The position numbers and the translations under genes were made by a program. From Tetrapyrgos nigripes (lineage: Eukaryota; Basidiomycota; Agaricomycetes; Agaricales; Campanellaceae), in contig JAACJM010000038.1 in NCBI GenBank assembly GCA_013368315.1, forward strand, positions 310,001 through 374,000: DNA of 64,000 nucleotides, in the 5' to 3' direction. Below are positions 11,611 to 23,096 of the stretch, piece after piece. The notes beneath the pieces are model-generated. The model was given only the letters and a program-made list of their open reading frames with translations. It searched no databases and was not told the origin of the DNA. Position 1 is the stretch's first letter; each line of letters starts with the position of its first letter.

Positions 11611-12430
11611 TAAAACGATTCATAGGAACCACCAGAATCTCCGGAGGATTGGTGCAACTACTCAAAGTTGAGGACGACAACGATTAGGCCTGGGATCTGC
11701 TCGATTTCGGAATAGTACCATTCTCCAAGTGTGTTCGTGCTTTGGCCTTCAGCATAAGCTTGGAGGTTTCGATGTTCATTGAACCGTGACCTCGTAAGTG
11801 GAGATTTTTTAATAGAACATAGCACATCAGCACGAGGTCATGAAGAGTGGCCTGACAGGCTTCTGGCATGGCATTCAATCAAGTTCCTGGCTAGTCACCA
11901 AGTCGTAGGCCGACGTATAAATTGACGCACAAGTTCCCGCTAAGCACGGTGGCTTGAGAATGTTCAGCCTCAGATTCAACTTCAAATTTCTCGGTAGTCC
12001 TTCTCGGTCGAGAGAATGAATGACCGACAGATGGGCAAGTAGCATGTATGGGGTATGAGTACGAGGATGTATACGGGGTACACTTTAAATCCCGTCTGAT
12101 GAGTCCCATAGTATACTTCTGCTGACCATGGCCATATGATACCCCATCCCACCTACAGTGCAGCCGCGGCCAGTCTGCATCCGGTTGTAACTTATACTAT
12201 GTTTATGTTCGCGTTCATCTTCGTGCCTTAGCCTTCAGCACATGCTTGGATGTTTGAACCTTCTGACCCGGCGTTGAATAAAGTTCCTGACTGGTCACTG
12301 AGGAAGGGACATGGGACGAGGTTGGACGAGGGGCAAGAAATCTGCTAGGGGCGGCGATGAGTGCGGACGAGCTCTAGTAAAGCTTTGAGATCCAGGTCCT
12401 GGAATTCGAGTTGCAGTCGAATGTAAGTAA
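11611..12430. other. Intergenic with diverged ~40 bp internal duplications
   Basis: There is no convincing gene. A segment TTCGTG(C/CC)TT.GCCTTCAGCA.A.GCTTGGA is found near 11729 and again near 12219. A second segment containing AAGTTCCTG(G/A)CT(A/G)GTCAC occurs near 11881 and near 12283. Together these suggest an old duplication of the leader region upstream of the secreted-protein gene. Short minus-strand frames at 11684-12109 are not supported. Confidence 0.5.
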
Positions 12431-12438
12431 CTTGAAGG

Positions 12439-12446
12439 TATAAAAG
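12439..12446 (+). promoter_or_regulatory. TATA box of the secreted-protein gene at 12504
   Basis: TATAAAAG lies 65 bp upstream of the start codon, followed by pyrimidine-rich leader sequence. The spacing is typical of strongly expressed fungal genes. Confidence 0.6.
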
Positions 12447-12503
12447 CTCGGCCCTACTTTCCTCAGACTTAGTCTGCCTTCACTCAGCTGCTCACATTGC
12501 ACA

Positions 12504-13107
12504 ATGTTCTCCAAAACCTTCTTCGTCGCCACCATCACTACTAGCGCTACTATCCTCGGTGTCGCTACCTCTCCCGCTCCCAAGGATACGGTGCAAGTCA
12601 GAGCAGCGGTAAGTACTATCTTTGTACCACTTCGCTTCGCCGCTTGCGAGCCAAGTTCTGATTCTTGCCTTCTGTCAGTTTTCGTGTCGTTAACAACTTG
12701 AACTCGAACTTCGAACCCCATGGATTCCAACTTGTGATTACTTTCTGCCAGTCTGCCTCTCCTACCATCAAATTCTGCGACGCTCCCAACTTTGCTGGAA
12801 CGTGCATTTTGCTCCCGATCGCTTCAGACATCTGCATCAGCTTTACCGGTGGTTTTACCATCTTGAACAAGAAGGTCACCAGTGCTGTTATTCCGGATGG
12901 ATTTATTTGCACTTTGTTCCAGCAAGTATGGGCCCAATACGTCCAACGCAAGACTTGTTCAAAGACATCGGCTTGTCCCTCTTCTCATTCCTTTCTTTCG
13001 TCTTCCTTGAACGTACCACTAGGAACTTTGGCTGCACCACCGTCCCCGGTATCCTCAACTACATTTTCAAGTTGACGCGTTTACGAATGGCACCTCGAAA
13101 GCCATGA
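12504..13107 (+). CDS. Small secreted Cys-containing protein with a chimeric 3' end
   Basis: The model has exon 1 at 12504-12608, exon 2 at 12752-12921 and exon 3 at 13023-13107. The N-terminus MFSKTFFVATITTSATILG is a good signal peptide, and processing after the following small residues is likely. The mature part resembles a family of small secreted fungal proteins with motifs such as IKFCDAPNFAGTC, ICISF.GGF and GFICTLF, then NFGCTT. The first intron joins in phase 0. A shorter alternative intron (12609-12678) would hit a stop. The second intron is of GC-AG type (CA|GCAAGT). From 13065 onward the exon is sequence belonging to the duplicated U6 unit, so the last ~12 residues and the stop are foreign, and the family's usual C-terminal repeat seems lost. 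It may be a truncated but expressed gene or a young pseudogene. Confidence 0.6.
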
Positions 13108-13590
13108 TTGAGGATGTACGTACGTATGCTTTAGTAGTGGGACTATATTCTATATCAAAACATCCGGAAAAACTAGCGCGAAATGGCTGCAAGACCTCAA
13201 GTAGTTGCCTGGGCCAAAACTGGGTCGAAGTAAGAGACAAGAGGTGAAGTATTTAGCCGAGGCCCGAGCAGCCGGCGATGTGGCACCGGACAATGTTCTC
13301 ACCAGGTGGCGCAACTTGCCCTTACAGCCAACTTGAACTTACAGCAGCCTTACTGCGTCTCAGTTGGTCTCAGAATTAAAGCTACAACATCCTCAGACTT
13401 TATACTCTAGTTCAGCTATCGTATGAGAGGATGAATATATGTAAAGCTAAGGAAATCCTTCCGAGCAGCGCGAAAGAAGAATAAATGGCGCACAATACCA
13501 TTACCCCGTGAAGTCTACACAATCATAACGCTTAACATGGGGTCTCCGTCCGTACAGTCATCTAATGTCCCCTTCGGGGTGACATACGAA

Positions 13591-13621
<31 letters not shown>

Positions 13622-14098
13622 GGCCCCTGCACAAGGATGACACGCTTTCCCGGAGTGGTAGACCTACGGGTCTCAATATTTATTTTTGCTCGTTCTCGCT
13701 ACATAATAGTAATACTTGGGAGGGATTCATTCTGGTTTTGGACAAGAAATGTCCCTTTTTCTACTTGAGATCATTTATTTTACAAATACTGAGTACTTGA
13801 AAGTGCGTTGTCAGCCATTCCCATCGATATCCCCAAGGTCTCAACCTCAATTTCTTCATTCTCGTCACCTGCCTTTACTCATCGCCCGAATCCTCATCAT
13901 TACAAGGTTATATTCTCTTAAGTACAACAGTGATCCATCGGCCGGTCCCAACTGGAATAACTCTGTGCATCATATCCCAACTTCTTGATCACTGAGGAAA
14001 TTTCCTTTTTATATCCTCCATATCATCTGTGTCGATCTCGGTTGGGAAAAAACAACGTTCATCACGTCAGGTACATGTATGCCAGTGCTGAGTCTTCT
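13065..14098 (+). repeat. Segmental direct duplication, copy 2 (carries U6)
   Basis: Second copy of the ~1.03 kb block at 10583-11610. Its left edge falls within the last exon of the secreted-protein gene, and the repeat supplies that gene's stop codon. No target-site duplication is obvious, so an unequal or ectopic duplication is as likely as insertion. Confidence 0.9.
13567..13687 (+). ncRNA. U6: U6 spliceosomal snRNA, copy 2
   Basis: Identical to copy 1 across the whole predicted RNA, including the ACAGAGA box, the AGC triad, the internal stem-loop and both UNCG-type hairpins. It ends in five T rather than six. The flanking DNA of the two copies has diverged noticeably, so identity here suggests that both copies are under selection or are homogenised by gene conversion. 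Confidence 0.93.
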
Positions 14099-15736
14099 CG
14101 TTAAAGCGTACTAGTACCGAATACACAATACACAAATGATGGGACCTGAGGATAAGACGGCCTACTAGTACATGGGGAGACTTGAATCGCCAGTAGTAGC
14201 TCGCTTCTGGCATGTTTTCGTGTAATAAAAGACAGACAGTCGGTCACACACCGAGCACATGGTTGTAGCAGAAACGACGCCGCACGTCTAAGCTCAATCT
14301 GAGCAAGAGGTTCTACCTTTGTGCTGATGCGTCCACTCTTATATGCGTGTACGTCCACCGTGAGCATGTCAAAGTTTGAGACAAAGAGCCGAGGTGCATT
14401 GGATTTCGGAATCCCCATGCTGATGACCCCCAGTCCAGTCCTTTTTTGTGCGTCCACTGAAAATTTGAGAGTTACGCAGATAACGGGGGAGATTGATACG
14501 TCTTGCAAGTTTGTTAAACGTAAGAACCTCTTAAACATACTTAGAGAGATTTGAGAGAGATATTGGAGCATCCTAGTACTTACGTGAAGGAGACGGCAGG
14601 GAGCGAGAAAGGGGTATATGCATGCAATCAGTCAGTCTATGGAGAGAGAAAGTGTGGTCATAAATCTTCAACTTCATTTGTCAAGTATCATCGAGCTGCC
14701 GTTAAATTGACGCTTCAACTTCTCCTTAGCAGTCGTGCGCCCAAATTACGTCCAAAGAAGATTGCTTTTTGGGTTACTAGTAGTTTTCATAGTGGTTGCA
14801 AGGAATTCCCAGTGACGCGCTTCCAAATTCTCTACTATACCTAATTCATCATTCGTTATCGCTGAGATAGATAGCATATCCAACGTACTAGTACACGGTA
14901 TACGTCCGCGTACGAAAGGAAGTTTAGGAGAAGAAGGATGTGTCACCAGAAGACTCAGGAGACTTTTGAAACTGATAGCGGGAAGGCATTGCCAAATACG
15001 GGAATTGCGCAGTAGCGGATGAGGTCATCAGCAAGTTAGCGGATTCGCCGTGGACGCGTTGACGTGTTGGTCCGAGAGCCCGAACGTTTTGATAAGCAAT
15101 TCCTCGTAGCCTCGCAATTGGTCTACGGAATGACCTGACGGTGGAGTGAATCGTGAGCTTTGAATGGCTTGGGGTCGGATGACCAGCCTCTCAGAATAAG
15201 CCCGGATCAAGTGCCGGATTTTCGTTGGCGGTAGGCTATAGCACGAGAGGAAAGGAGACGGTGATTGCGCGCTTGAGGAGGTGATAGACAGTGCCCTGGC
15301 TTAGTGTGAAGACTCCGGACGCCGAGCGGTGAAGGAAGGAAAAACGGCAGACGGAAAGGGATGACGAATCATTGCTCACGTGAATGACGACCTCGAAATC
15401 CCCGAAAGGAATGTTTCCAAGCGTGGGGGGAGTGCATACATATTTGTGTGCGGACAATTCCCTTGGTAGCTGCTTGTCATCCCCAGTTATCAAAAGCCTT
15501 CAACAGCTTCACAGGTGTGTATCCCGACGGACTTGGCCTTTTTCTTGTCTTGACACCGCCTTCAGAAACCCTGGGTCATCCCGGAATCTGACCAAGCATC
15601 AGGAAATCGCACTGCTGTTCATTTACTTATCCTCTGTCGCTGGTGACGACCAACAATATCTGTACTATCTCCTACTCTATTCCCAGCCTAGTCTTAACCC
15701 ACGACGCCCACGACTCACGACTACCCTTAACCCATC
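14099..15736. other. Intergenic, 1.6 kb, no supported gene
   Basis: A 156-codon minus-strand frame at 14101-14571 and an 85-codon minus-strand frame at 15236-15493 are open, but neither shows a domain, a signal peptide or a convincing splice context. The last ~100 bp before 15737 is C/T-rich, as expected for the leader of the next gene. Confidence 0.4.
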
Positions 15737-18700
15737 ATGTCTGGCTCGTCTACTTCTAGCTCGTCCACTTCCTCATTACTCTCGTCTGTATCGTCCTCTA
15801 TAACGTCCTCAGCAACTGGTACTCCCACAGACCTTGGTATCACGAGTTCCTCTGGCTTCCTCACCGTACCACCTATTAACACGCAACCGCCAAACAGCGG
15901 CGGCGGCAGAGGTGGAGGAGGAGGAGGGAATGGAGGGGATAATGGTGGGCCGAATCTCGCGTCGAGTGCTTCGTTGTACTGTACGTGCCTCTGTGCTCTC
16001 TGAAGTTTTATTTCCTGGGCGCTTAACAATGCTCCATCTTTTTTCCCCCTTCTTTCCGTGTTTTACTTTCCCCCTGCATCATGTATACGTCTTGCCTTTC
16101 GCGCCGCCGCACTCTACCATTCACCTGGCAACCCCTTTGCCCTTGTCTCTCTGGTCTTCCTATCGCTTCGGACCTGCTTATACGCTTACCGATCGCGCCA
16201 ATTACTTTCATCCTCCAATGACCGCTCACTTCACAATACCCTGTCCTGGATCCGTTCCACGCTGACACCACCATCTATCTTTCACCATAACCCCCATTCA
16301 CATTTACGTGACGTCTCCTTTGTCGCCATGGTCGCGTGTGTACGCTCGCCTTCGTTCCCGACGTCAACCCGTCAATCTCGTGTCCTCCTCTGCCTCCTAT
16401 TTTTTTCATTTCACTTCTCTCGGGTTCACCGGTCGCGGGACATCTTTCTTCCCCTGGTACTTTTCTCTCCATCTTTGGCCTATTTCACCGCTTTACCTCC
16501 ACGGTGATCCATTTTTGGTCATGGACCGATCGCCAAATGTGCCACTCTGCATGGTATATGCGTGTCTTTGGACCGTAATATGCACATATGTGCGCACAAA
16601 TCTTGACTTTGGGCTCTATGACTACCACCACCGCCCTTCTTAATCGTGACTCGTCATCATTTTCGTCATCGTTTTTTAATTTTCCCAATCTTCTCTCTCG
16701 TTCTCATCTCATTCGTCTTCTCGTCTCATGCACGTCTCCAACGTACTGAAATGACTCCAACGACGGTTTGCACCCATGGGTGTTTTGCCTCGGTTCCTGT
16801 GATGGGTTGATTGATGGTACTGGTATTGGTGTGACGATGATGATGATGGCAACGGTGTTCTCATTGCTCGAATCCTCGCAATTGCAACCTGCTGGCGTCT
16901 AACTACCCATCTCTACCGGACACGTCGTGGGTGTCGCTCTCTTCGTGCAATATCGCCACATCCTGCCACGTCTGGACATGGTCATCTGGTACACGGAATA
17001 AACAGTGTATACATTCCTCGGTGAGTACTTTGCTGCGATATGAGCCGGATATAGACTAACTGGTTGTGTTCTTTCCTCCGTTCTCGATCTTCGCCCTTTT
17101 GCTCCCTGTTCCCCGTTCCCCGTTCTCTTGTTCCCTTCTGCTTATCTGGCGCCACGTCACGTCCTAATCTTCTATCTTTTCAATCTGATTGATTCATATG
17201 GCTTATTTTGACCTATCACTCCTATTCCTCCACACTTGTCACCTATTTTGTCGTTTTTTCATTCCGTTTATCCTCTCCACCTCACACGGTACCTTGGTCA
17301 TCTGCCTTGTTGGACGGCTGCCTCTTTACGATGGTTCTGCTCTCATGCTATATATAAACAACCCATCCTGACTGGTCCTGGTTATCCTTCTTTCTTTCTC
17401 CACTCCTTCTTTCCCTTCGTTACTGTTACACCGTCTTTACTAATTTTGATTCTTCTTTCTGCCATAACCACACCTCATTCGTCTTTTACCTGCCTTGCTC
17501 TTTCTGCGTTTGCTACTGACCTACTTTTGACCCTGTAAAACCTTTCGTCGTTCTTGGTTGATTCTTTCTTTCTTTCTTTCTATCCCTCATCCTTTCTTTC
17601 TTTCTTCGTTTCTCAACCCCTCACTCCCAATAACCTCTCCATTTCTCCTCCCGGCAACAGCCACTCTCCTCCTCCTCCTCTCTGTCTCTGCTGCCATCGT
17701 CATCCGCTCTCTCCTCCTCCGCAGACGTCATCGTCGTCTCGTAGAAGAAGCTATCCGAAATGGAACATACGTCCCCGGTATGTTTGGGAACGTAGGCGGA
17801 CCTTGGGGTGGAGGTGGTGGATGGGGTGGAGGGCTAGGTGGGAGATCGGGGAATAAGGTGGACTTGGCGATGAAGCCTAAACTATGGGAGGCTTATTTGG
17901 GTGTTGGTGGGAGTGCACAAAAGACAGTGAAGGCACAAACACAGACACAAACGAAGACTCGGGATGAGAAGTTGAATGAGAAAGCTGGAGATAGTGGACC
18001 TGGTATTGGTAGTAGTCGTGGAGGAGGAGGGTATGGGGCTGGGTCCGGTGGGGGGTATGATCCCTACACGTATAATTATAGCAATTATAACAAGGACGAG
18101 TTTATGGACTGGGAGGGGATTGTGGTGAGTGTTTCCTCTTTCTGTGTTCTCGTTTGTAAGAGAAGCTGACTCGTTGTCCTTTTCTTCCTCTTCCTTTCTC
18201 TCCTTGCTCTCTTCCTTTCCTTAACCTTTCTCAAGCCCTTCTCCGCCTCCCTTACCTTCCCACTTCCCAGCTCCTTCCCCTCTTCCTCTACATCCGCTAT
18301 CAACACCAACGGTGGTCCTGCCACTGCCAATGACAGCCGTAATGGTTCCACAACCAGCGTTAACCGAAATGGCAACAACTCTCGATCTCTGACACAGAGG
18401 ATCAGAGGTGGATTGGTTAACGCGCCTAGGACAGTTTGGGGGTTAATTTCGACGCAGCAGCAGTATAGGAGACGTGATGATGAGTTTGATATGGATATGG
18501 ATATGGAGCATGGAAACGCGACAATGCCTAATACGCCTATTACCGGTATGACGACGCCGACAGGGGCAAGGGCAGATGCAACGAACACAAACTCAAATAC
18601 GACGACGTCGCCGCCACCATCTGCTCGTCCACTGCTAACAAGGTTCCTTCGTTCCCCGACTTCGGCTGTTGGTAACGGTTTAAATGCAAATGCAAATGCG

Positions 18701-19093
18701 AATACAAATATGAATACGAACGCCAACGCCAACACCAACGCCAACACCACCACCTCTTCACCAAATACCTCCAATAACAAAACATCCCCAGGCCAAAACC
18801 AAAACTCCAAGTCTAAACATCAACCTCTCCCTTCCTCCCCGACGACTGTTCCTGTTAATGTGAGCGTTTCGGTGTTGATTGCTATGCCTTCGAGGGTTCC
18901 TTTGGTGGATAAATTGTGTAAACCGAGACCGAGAACTGGAGCTGGAGCTGGAGTAGACGAAGACGAGGAAGAATTGCCGCATTTGGAGGTTGGGATATGT
19001 GAGGTGGTTGTACCACCTGAAGTTGATGTGGAGAAGGAGAAGGAAGAGAAGAGAGGTGTAGAGGGGAAGGGGAAGGAGAGCGTGGAGGTATAG
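15737..19093 (+). CDS. Single-pass membrane protein with Ser-, Gly- and Asn-rich regions
   Basis: The model has four exons: 15737-15980, a 15-nt microexon 17006-17020, 17661-18124 and 18236-19093. All introns are GT-AG and phases 1,1,0 agree, giving 526 residues. Residues 1-80 are Ser/Thr-rich and end in a Gly-rich tract. The microexon supplies LYTFL, giving LYLYTFLATLLLLLSVSAA, one transmembrane helix followed by the basic stop-transfer RRRHRRLVEEAI. The cytoplasmic part is Gly-rich, then contains PFSASLTFPLP, an Asn-rich dipeptide tract encoded around 18676-18770, and a C-terminal conserved-looking region (SVSVLIAMPS, LPHLEVGICEV) with an acidic, basic-flanked tail. I recall similar unannotated mushroom proteins with the same RRRHRR and SVLIAMPS patterns, but no function is known. 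Introns of 1,025 and 640 bp are very long for this genome. Confidence 0.78.
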
Positions 19094-19120
19094 GAATAGG
19101 AATAGGAATAGGAATAGGAG
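19091..19120 (+). repeat. TAGGAA hexamer repeat, five units
   Basis: Four exact TAGGAA units and one TAGGAG begin at the stop codon of the preceding gene and run into its 3' untranslated region. Confidence 0.8.
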
Positions 19121-20047
19121 GTGGACGAGGACGAGTACGAGTTGTGATGACTGTGACTGGGTTTTCAGTTTTGGCAGTGCCAGTGCCAGTGGCCCATGAT
19201 GAGTCTTGAGGCCTGAGTGAGGGCTGGCTTGGACTTTTTGTGTGTATTATAGCAGTTTCATTGTGGAGGAGGTGGCGGCGTTCTGTTGTGTATCCACGGG
19301 CTCCTCTTCATCGTTTTCATTCTGGGGATGCCTCGGAGTTGGTAGTAGGTATTGGGAGCGTTAGGCTCCTTGGTGTTGTTTTATCGTCCTTTGGCCGATA
19401 GGCTTGGGATGGGACGGTGTTTGTGCTGGACTATACATCTTCATATATACACCTGTGATGATGTTTGCTGGCGGTGGTCTGAGTCTTGGTGATCGTTGTT
19501 GTAGGATTCTAACTATCCTCCTTAGATCGACCCTTTTGAACCCCTCTTCCTTCTCTCTCGTTCGTGCTTAGGAAGGATCCTACTTAGTAGTTTTCGTTTT
19601 TGCTTTTCGCTTTGCATTTAGTACTGTAATACTGCTCGCGGTATTGCCAGCAGTGCATACATACATACCATACTTACATACTTGGCGATGATACGTGATG
19701 ACTCTTTTGATGTAGGTAGAAATGATCATTGATTTGTAACTCGTACGCTACCGTTACGCTTTTTCGCTTTGAACACGTACCTATGATGATAATCTAATTT
19801 GCTTTACTACGTACGCAGCGTAGCAAAAGCCTGCCTACAAAACCTGAACCCAGCTTAGAGCTGTCCACTATATATCGCTCTGAATCTCCCAAAGCCTCCA
19901 TGGCTCAGAAAAAATAGCATAGAAGACAACATGTACAATGATCCTGTGTAAGGGTCACGTCCCTTACTTCATATATAGAGCCTGCGACGGTATTCACACG
20001 TACCGAATATTGTGGCCTTTTGGTCCAGTTGGAGGTTGGGTCTCATT
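19121..20047. other. 3' untranslated region and intergenic
   Basis: No open frame of interest. The sequence is low-complexity and T/G-rich, in keeping with a long 3' UTR of the upstream gene followed by spacer. Confidence 0.5.
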
Positions 20048-20347
20048 TTAATAAGACTATAGGACGAGTATGAGGAGTGAGCATTAGGGAACGACGAATA
20101 CACGTCCTTCGAGATTAATATCTCTGATGAGTATGACGAATGGCCCTTAGAGAATGAGGAATACGAGTCTTTGAGGTTTAATCTTGTGAGTACTATTATC
20201 CAGGATGAATGCATAGGTTCAAGGATACGAGAACCATGCGTGATATCTGCTTTTCTGTTAATAAGACTATAGGACGAGTATGAGGAGTGAGCATTAGGGA
20301 ACGACGAATACACGTCCTTCGAGATTAATATCTCTGATGAGTATGAC
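20048..20347 (+). repeat. Perfect 90-bp direct repeat with ~60 bp internal periodicity
   Basis: The 90 bases at 20048-20137 recur without change at 20258-20347, an offset of 210 bp. Between them lies a diverged third unit (20138-20200) that keeps the GAGTATGA...GAATGAGGAATACGAGTC layout, so the block has a ~60-bp period. On the minus strand the period encodes repeated SYSSF/HSSYSS-like peptides within an open frame at 19969-20484. I do not recognise any protein family there. Confidence 0.85.
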
Positions 20348-20484
20348 ATCCTGCTTATCGGCCATCCTTCAAACCGGTCGACTCTAGAGTCTGGTACTAG
20401 TAGTGGATACTTTGACAGATCCGATTTGCTCATGCTGAGAAATTCATCAAAGGCACGACTAACGGACTGGGAGGAAACTGTCAA

Positions 20485-21746
20485 AAATCAAGAATAGTCA
20501 CTGGACGGCTGTTCTCAGTGGAATCAAGCATATCTCTGATACTGTTCTTGACGTGTTGGGGGTTCCACCAGCATGTTCAACCAGATATTTGTACAGGTAT
20601 ACGGGCTTACAGGTGTGGACAACATCATAGTACTTTGTTACAACCATCTCTTGCAGAGTTGACTGAGTATTTTTTATAGTCTGGTTCAACTCCCTTTGGT
20701 CTTTACAAAAAGAATTTGATTTTTAGGAGCATCAGACAAGGTGAACTAGCATAGATATCCAGTGATATACTTGCATAGAAACAGTACAAGTATACAAATT
20801 TGTCCACTCAAAACAGCAGAGAAAATAGTAGCCAGCATTAACCGATTTCATTGGATCGAGAGCCATACATCAATAAGTGGAAGGGGCAGCAACTTGGAAT
20901 AAAACAAACATTATTTGGGACATCTGAGCACAACTTGGTCAGTCAGTCAACCAAACACCTCAGCTTGCACCCAGGCCCTATTCCCATGAAGCATGCCCAT
21001 GCCTTGTGGAAGAACTGGAAATCTTCCACCCAAGTCAAAAGGACCCATCTACATTTTAGCATCCAAGTTCCAACTTACCAAAAGTGGTCATGAGCTAGAA
21101 TGTCAGAATCCCCTTCCAAATTGGGTGAGTTGAGCAAACCACATGCTACAATGGCTTCATAGCTAACACCATTTGAACACCATTCACCATTCACACTTCA
21201 TCTGAACATGAACTAGTGCAGCGTGCATGCTGAATGTGGCATTACCTGGGAATGAAGACTGAACCATGATGTCATATTACTCAATACATTCCAACTTACT
21301 CTCAGTGATGGTAGTACATAGAAATGGATCTAACATAGATTAGATGCATGTATCTCTGAGGATTGTTAGGGATTGTTGCATCTCATTTATCCAACTGATC
21401 AAGCAAATTTGAGCCATGAAATCACTGTACTTTAGAAATGCTCTTTAAAACCTGCTACATGAGCACAAATTCAACTTCGCCTTGGTGCCACAAATTTAGA
21501 TTCATTGTGCATAACATTGGAAACACTGGTGGCTACGAATGCTCTGATTCCAAGGTGAGTAATCCATTTTTGTTGTACTCCACACATATCGATATCTGAC
21601 AATGTTTCTTGTGTATCCTAGTGCGATGCTGATCTCTATTCAGTTGTAGAACTTGGCAAAAGCAGTGTGTACTATCAAACTGATCATGAGGTTATTAACC
21701 AGTTTATAAGGACGAGTGACTGATTCCCTTTCCCAAAACCTGCAGC
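20485..21746. other. Intergenic or repeat-derived, no supported gene
   Basis: Frames are short and interrupted. Compositionally it resembles the Plavaka region at the left end of the window (AT-rich, many CA/TG). It may be transposon debris, but no diagnostic motif was found. Confidence 0.4.
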
Positions 21747-22152
21747 CGGCCTTCCCATAGAATTCAGCGATTTGGAACAGTCCTTTCTCAGCTGGACAAT
21801 GGAGCACGTAGTACGCTTAGATTACGACCTCATTGAGGAAGGCATCGATAAATGCCGGAACTATTTCGAGACTAATGGAGTTTCCGAAGCCGAGCAATCC
21901 CCTATCATTGCTGTCCTCAACTTCAGTCGCCCTGATTTCCCGGAGATTCTTGTGCTGCCCATGGACCGGTTTAAAGAGAAAACCAAACACTGGCGCACGG
22001 AACGTGCTAGACGTATCTGTCCCTCTGAGATCAAGAAGCTTGATGTGGAGGAGATTAAGGAAAAGGTTGACAAGTTTGAGGTGGTGTTGTGTGGGATTTT
22101 TCCGGCTGGCATGAATAGAATCAAATTATCAATAGATGGCTCACTTTTGTGA
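21747..22152 (+). CDS. Hypothetical protein, probable 3' exon
   Basis: After a good acceptor (CTGCAG at 21741-21746) the frame is open for 134 codons to a stop at 22150. It reads GLPIEFSDLEQSFLSW near its start and EKVDKFEVVLCGIFPAG near its end. Charged and hydrophobic residues are evenly distributed, which looks like a real protein and not noise. Upstream splice signals at about 21556 (AAG|GTGAGT) and 21620 (CCTAG) hint at earlier exons, but I could not assemble them. No family recognised. It could be the tail of a degraded gene captured near the inverted-repeat element. Confidence 0.3.
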
Positions 22153-22715
22153 GAGGTTATAATCGTTATAGTGACTCGGAGGACGGCGAGAGTGAGGGCT
22201 ATGAGTTGGAGTAGGGCAAGCCTTAACGGTTTGGACAAGGACTTAGAGTTGCATGCGTATACTACTAGCTAGGATTGGTCGAGAAAAAATTCGTGTTCTT
22301 AAGGTAGCGGACATCATTCTTCTTTGGACGTCACGTGCTACAGTGTGACAGTCCTAATTTGGCGCGTTTTCAGTAGAAAAAGGTCTTAAATATTTAAGAA
22401 TACACGAGTAGACTATTCCTGCCATGAAGTTGTCCTATCTGACCTACGGATCAGCCTGATATGGCAAAAATTGAGAGGAAGTAAAATTTACAAAAGTAGT
22501 AGGCAAAACACGCAGTACTCTGGCTAGACTCATCGCGTACGAGATATTTCTAGTATAACACTTACTTCGTCATCAATTCTTGAGCTAATCCCACCAAACT
22601 TCGGGAAATGAGATTTATTGTATATACGAACATTTTCATGGCGGCGATAGTGCATTATCAACCTGGATGATTTTCTAGCGATTTTCGAAAGTGGGAGCCG
22701 CATCAGCAAATTCTC

Positions 22716-22881
22716 AACGGGTATGGAAGGTATGGGACCATACCTCCCATACCAAATTATATGTGTATGGAGCAGAGGGGGGGGTACATAAATCCCATAC
22801 ATGTGTATGGAACTGGTATGAGGGTATTCCATACACATCCATACCCACAGCCATACCCACATCCATACCTGATCTATGCAC
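22716..22881. repeat. GTATGG/CCATAC motif array, left
   Basis: At least a dozen copies of the hexamer CCATAC or its complement occur within ~165 bp, in both orientations, with GTATGG forms mostly on the left and CCATAC forms on the right. The arrangement is roughly palindromic. Such arrays inside terminal repeats are typical of transposase-binding subterminal repeats; the role here is inferred. Confidence 0.8.
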
Positions 22882-23096
22882 CACTGCTGTTCCTTCGTCG
22901 TCGGCATTGCCATTGTTGTTGCTCACTCAATACTAAAGCGAAGGAGGGATAAAAAAATATATTCAGCAGTAGACTATGTACATAACATAATATCTATGTA
23001 TCAACCGAATGCCTCCAGAACACCAAGCCACTGACTAACCCGCTGTCAAGCCTAATACCGCTCACAACCTTCCTACATTCCGACATCCAATTGCAG

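Noticed and set aside
14101..14571. 156-codon minus-strand frame
   Set aside because: No signal peptide, domain, splice partner or promoter. Composition is unremarkable.
15834..16643. Overlapping open frames on both strands at 15.8-16.6 kb
   Set aside because: They lie within exon 1 and the first long intron of the membrane protein gene, in pyrimidine-rich sequence. None has a domain.
18085..18810. 241-codon minus-strand open frame, hydrophobic and acidic
   Set aside because: It lies antisense to the Asn-rich exons of the membrane protein. Low codon complexity on the plus strand keeps the reverse frame open.
22530..22936. Tyr/Pro/His-rich open frames on both strands
   Set aside because: They are translations of the CCATAC/GTATGG array. 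The repeat explains the residues.
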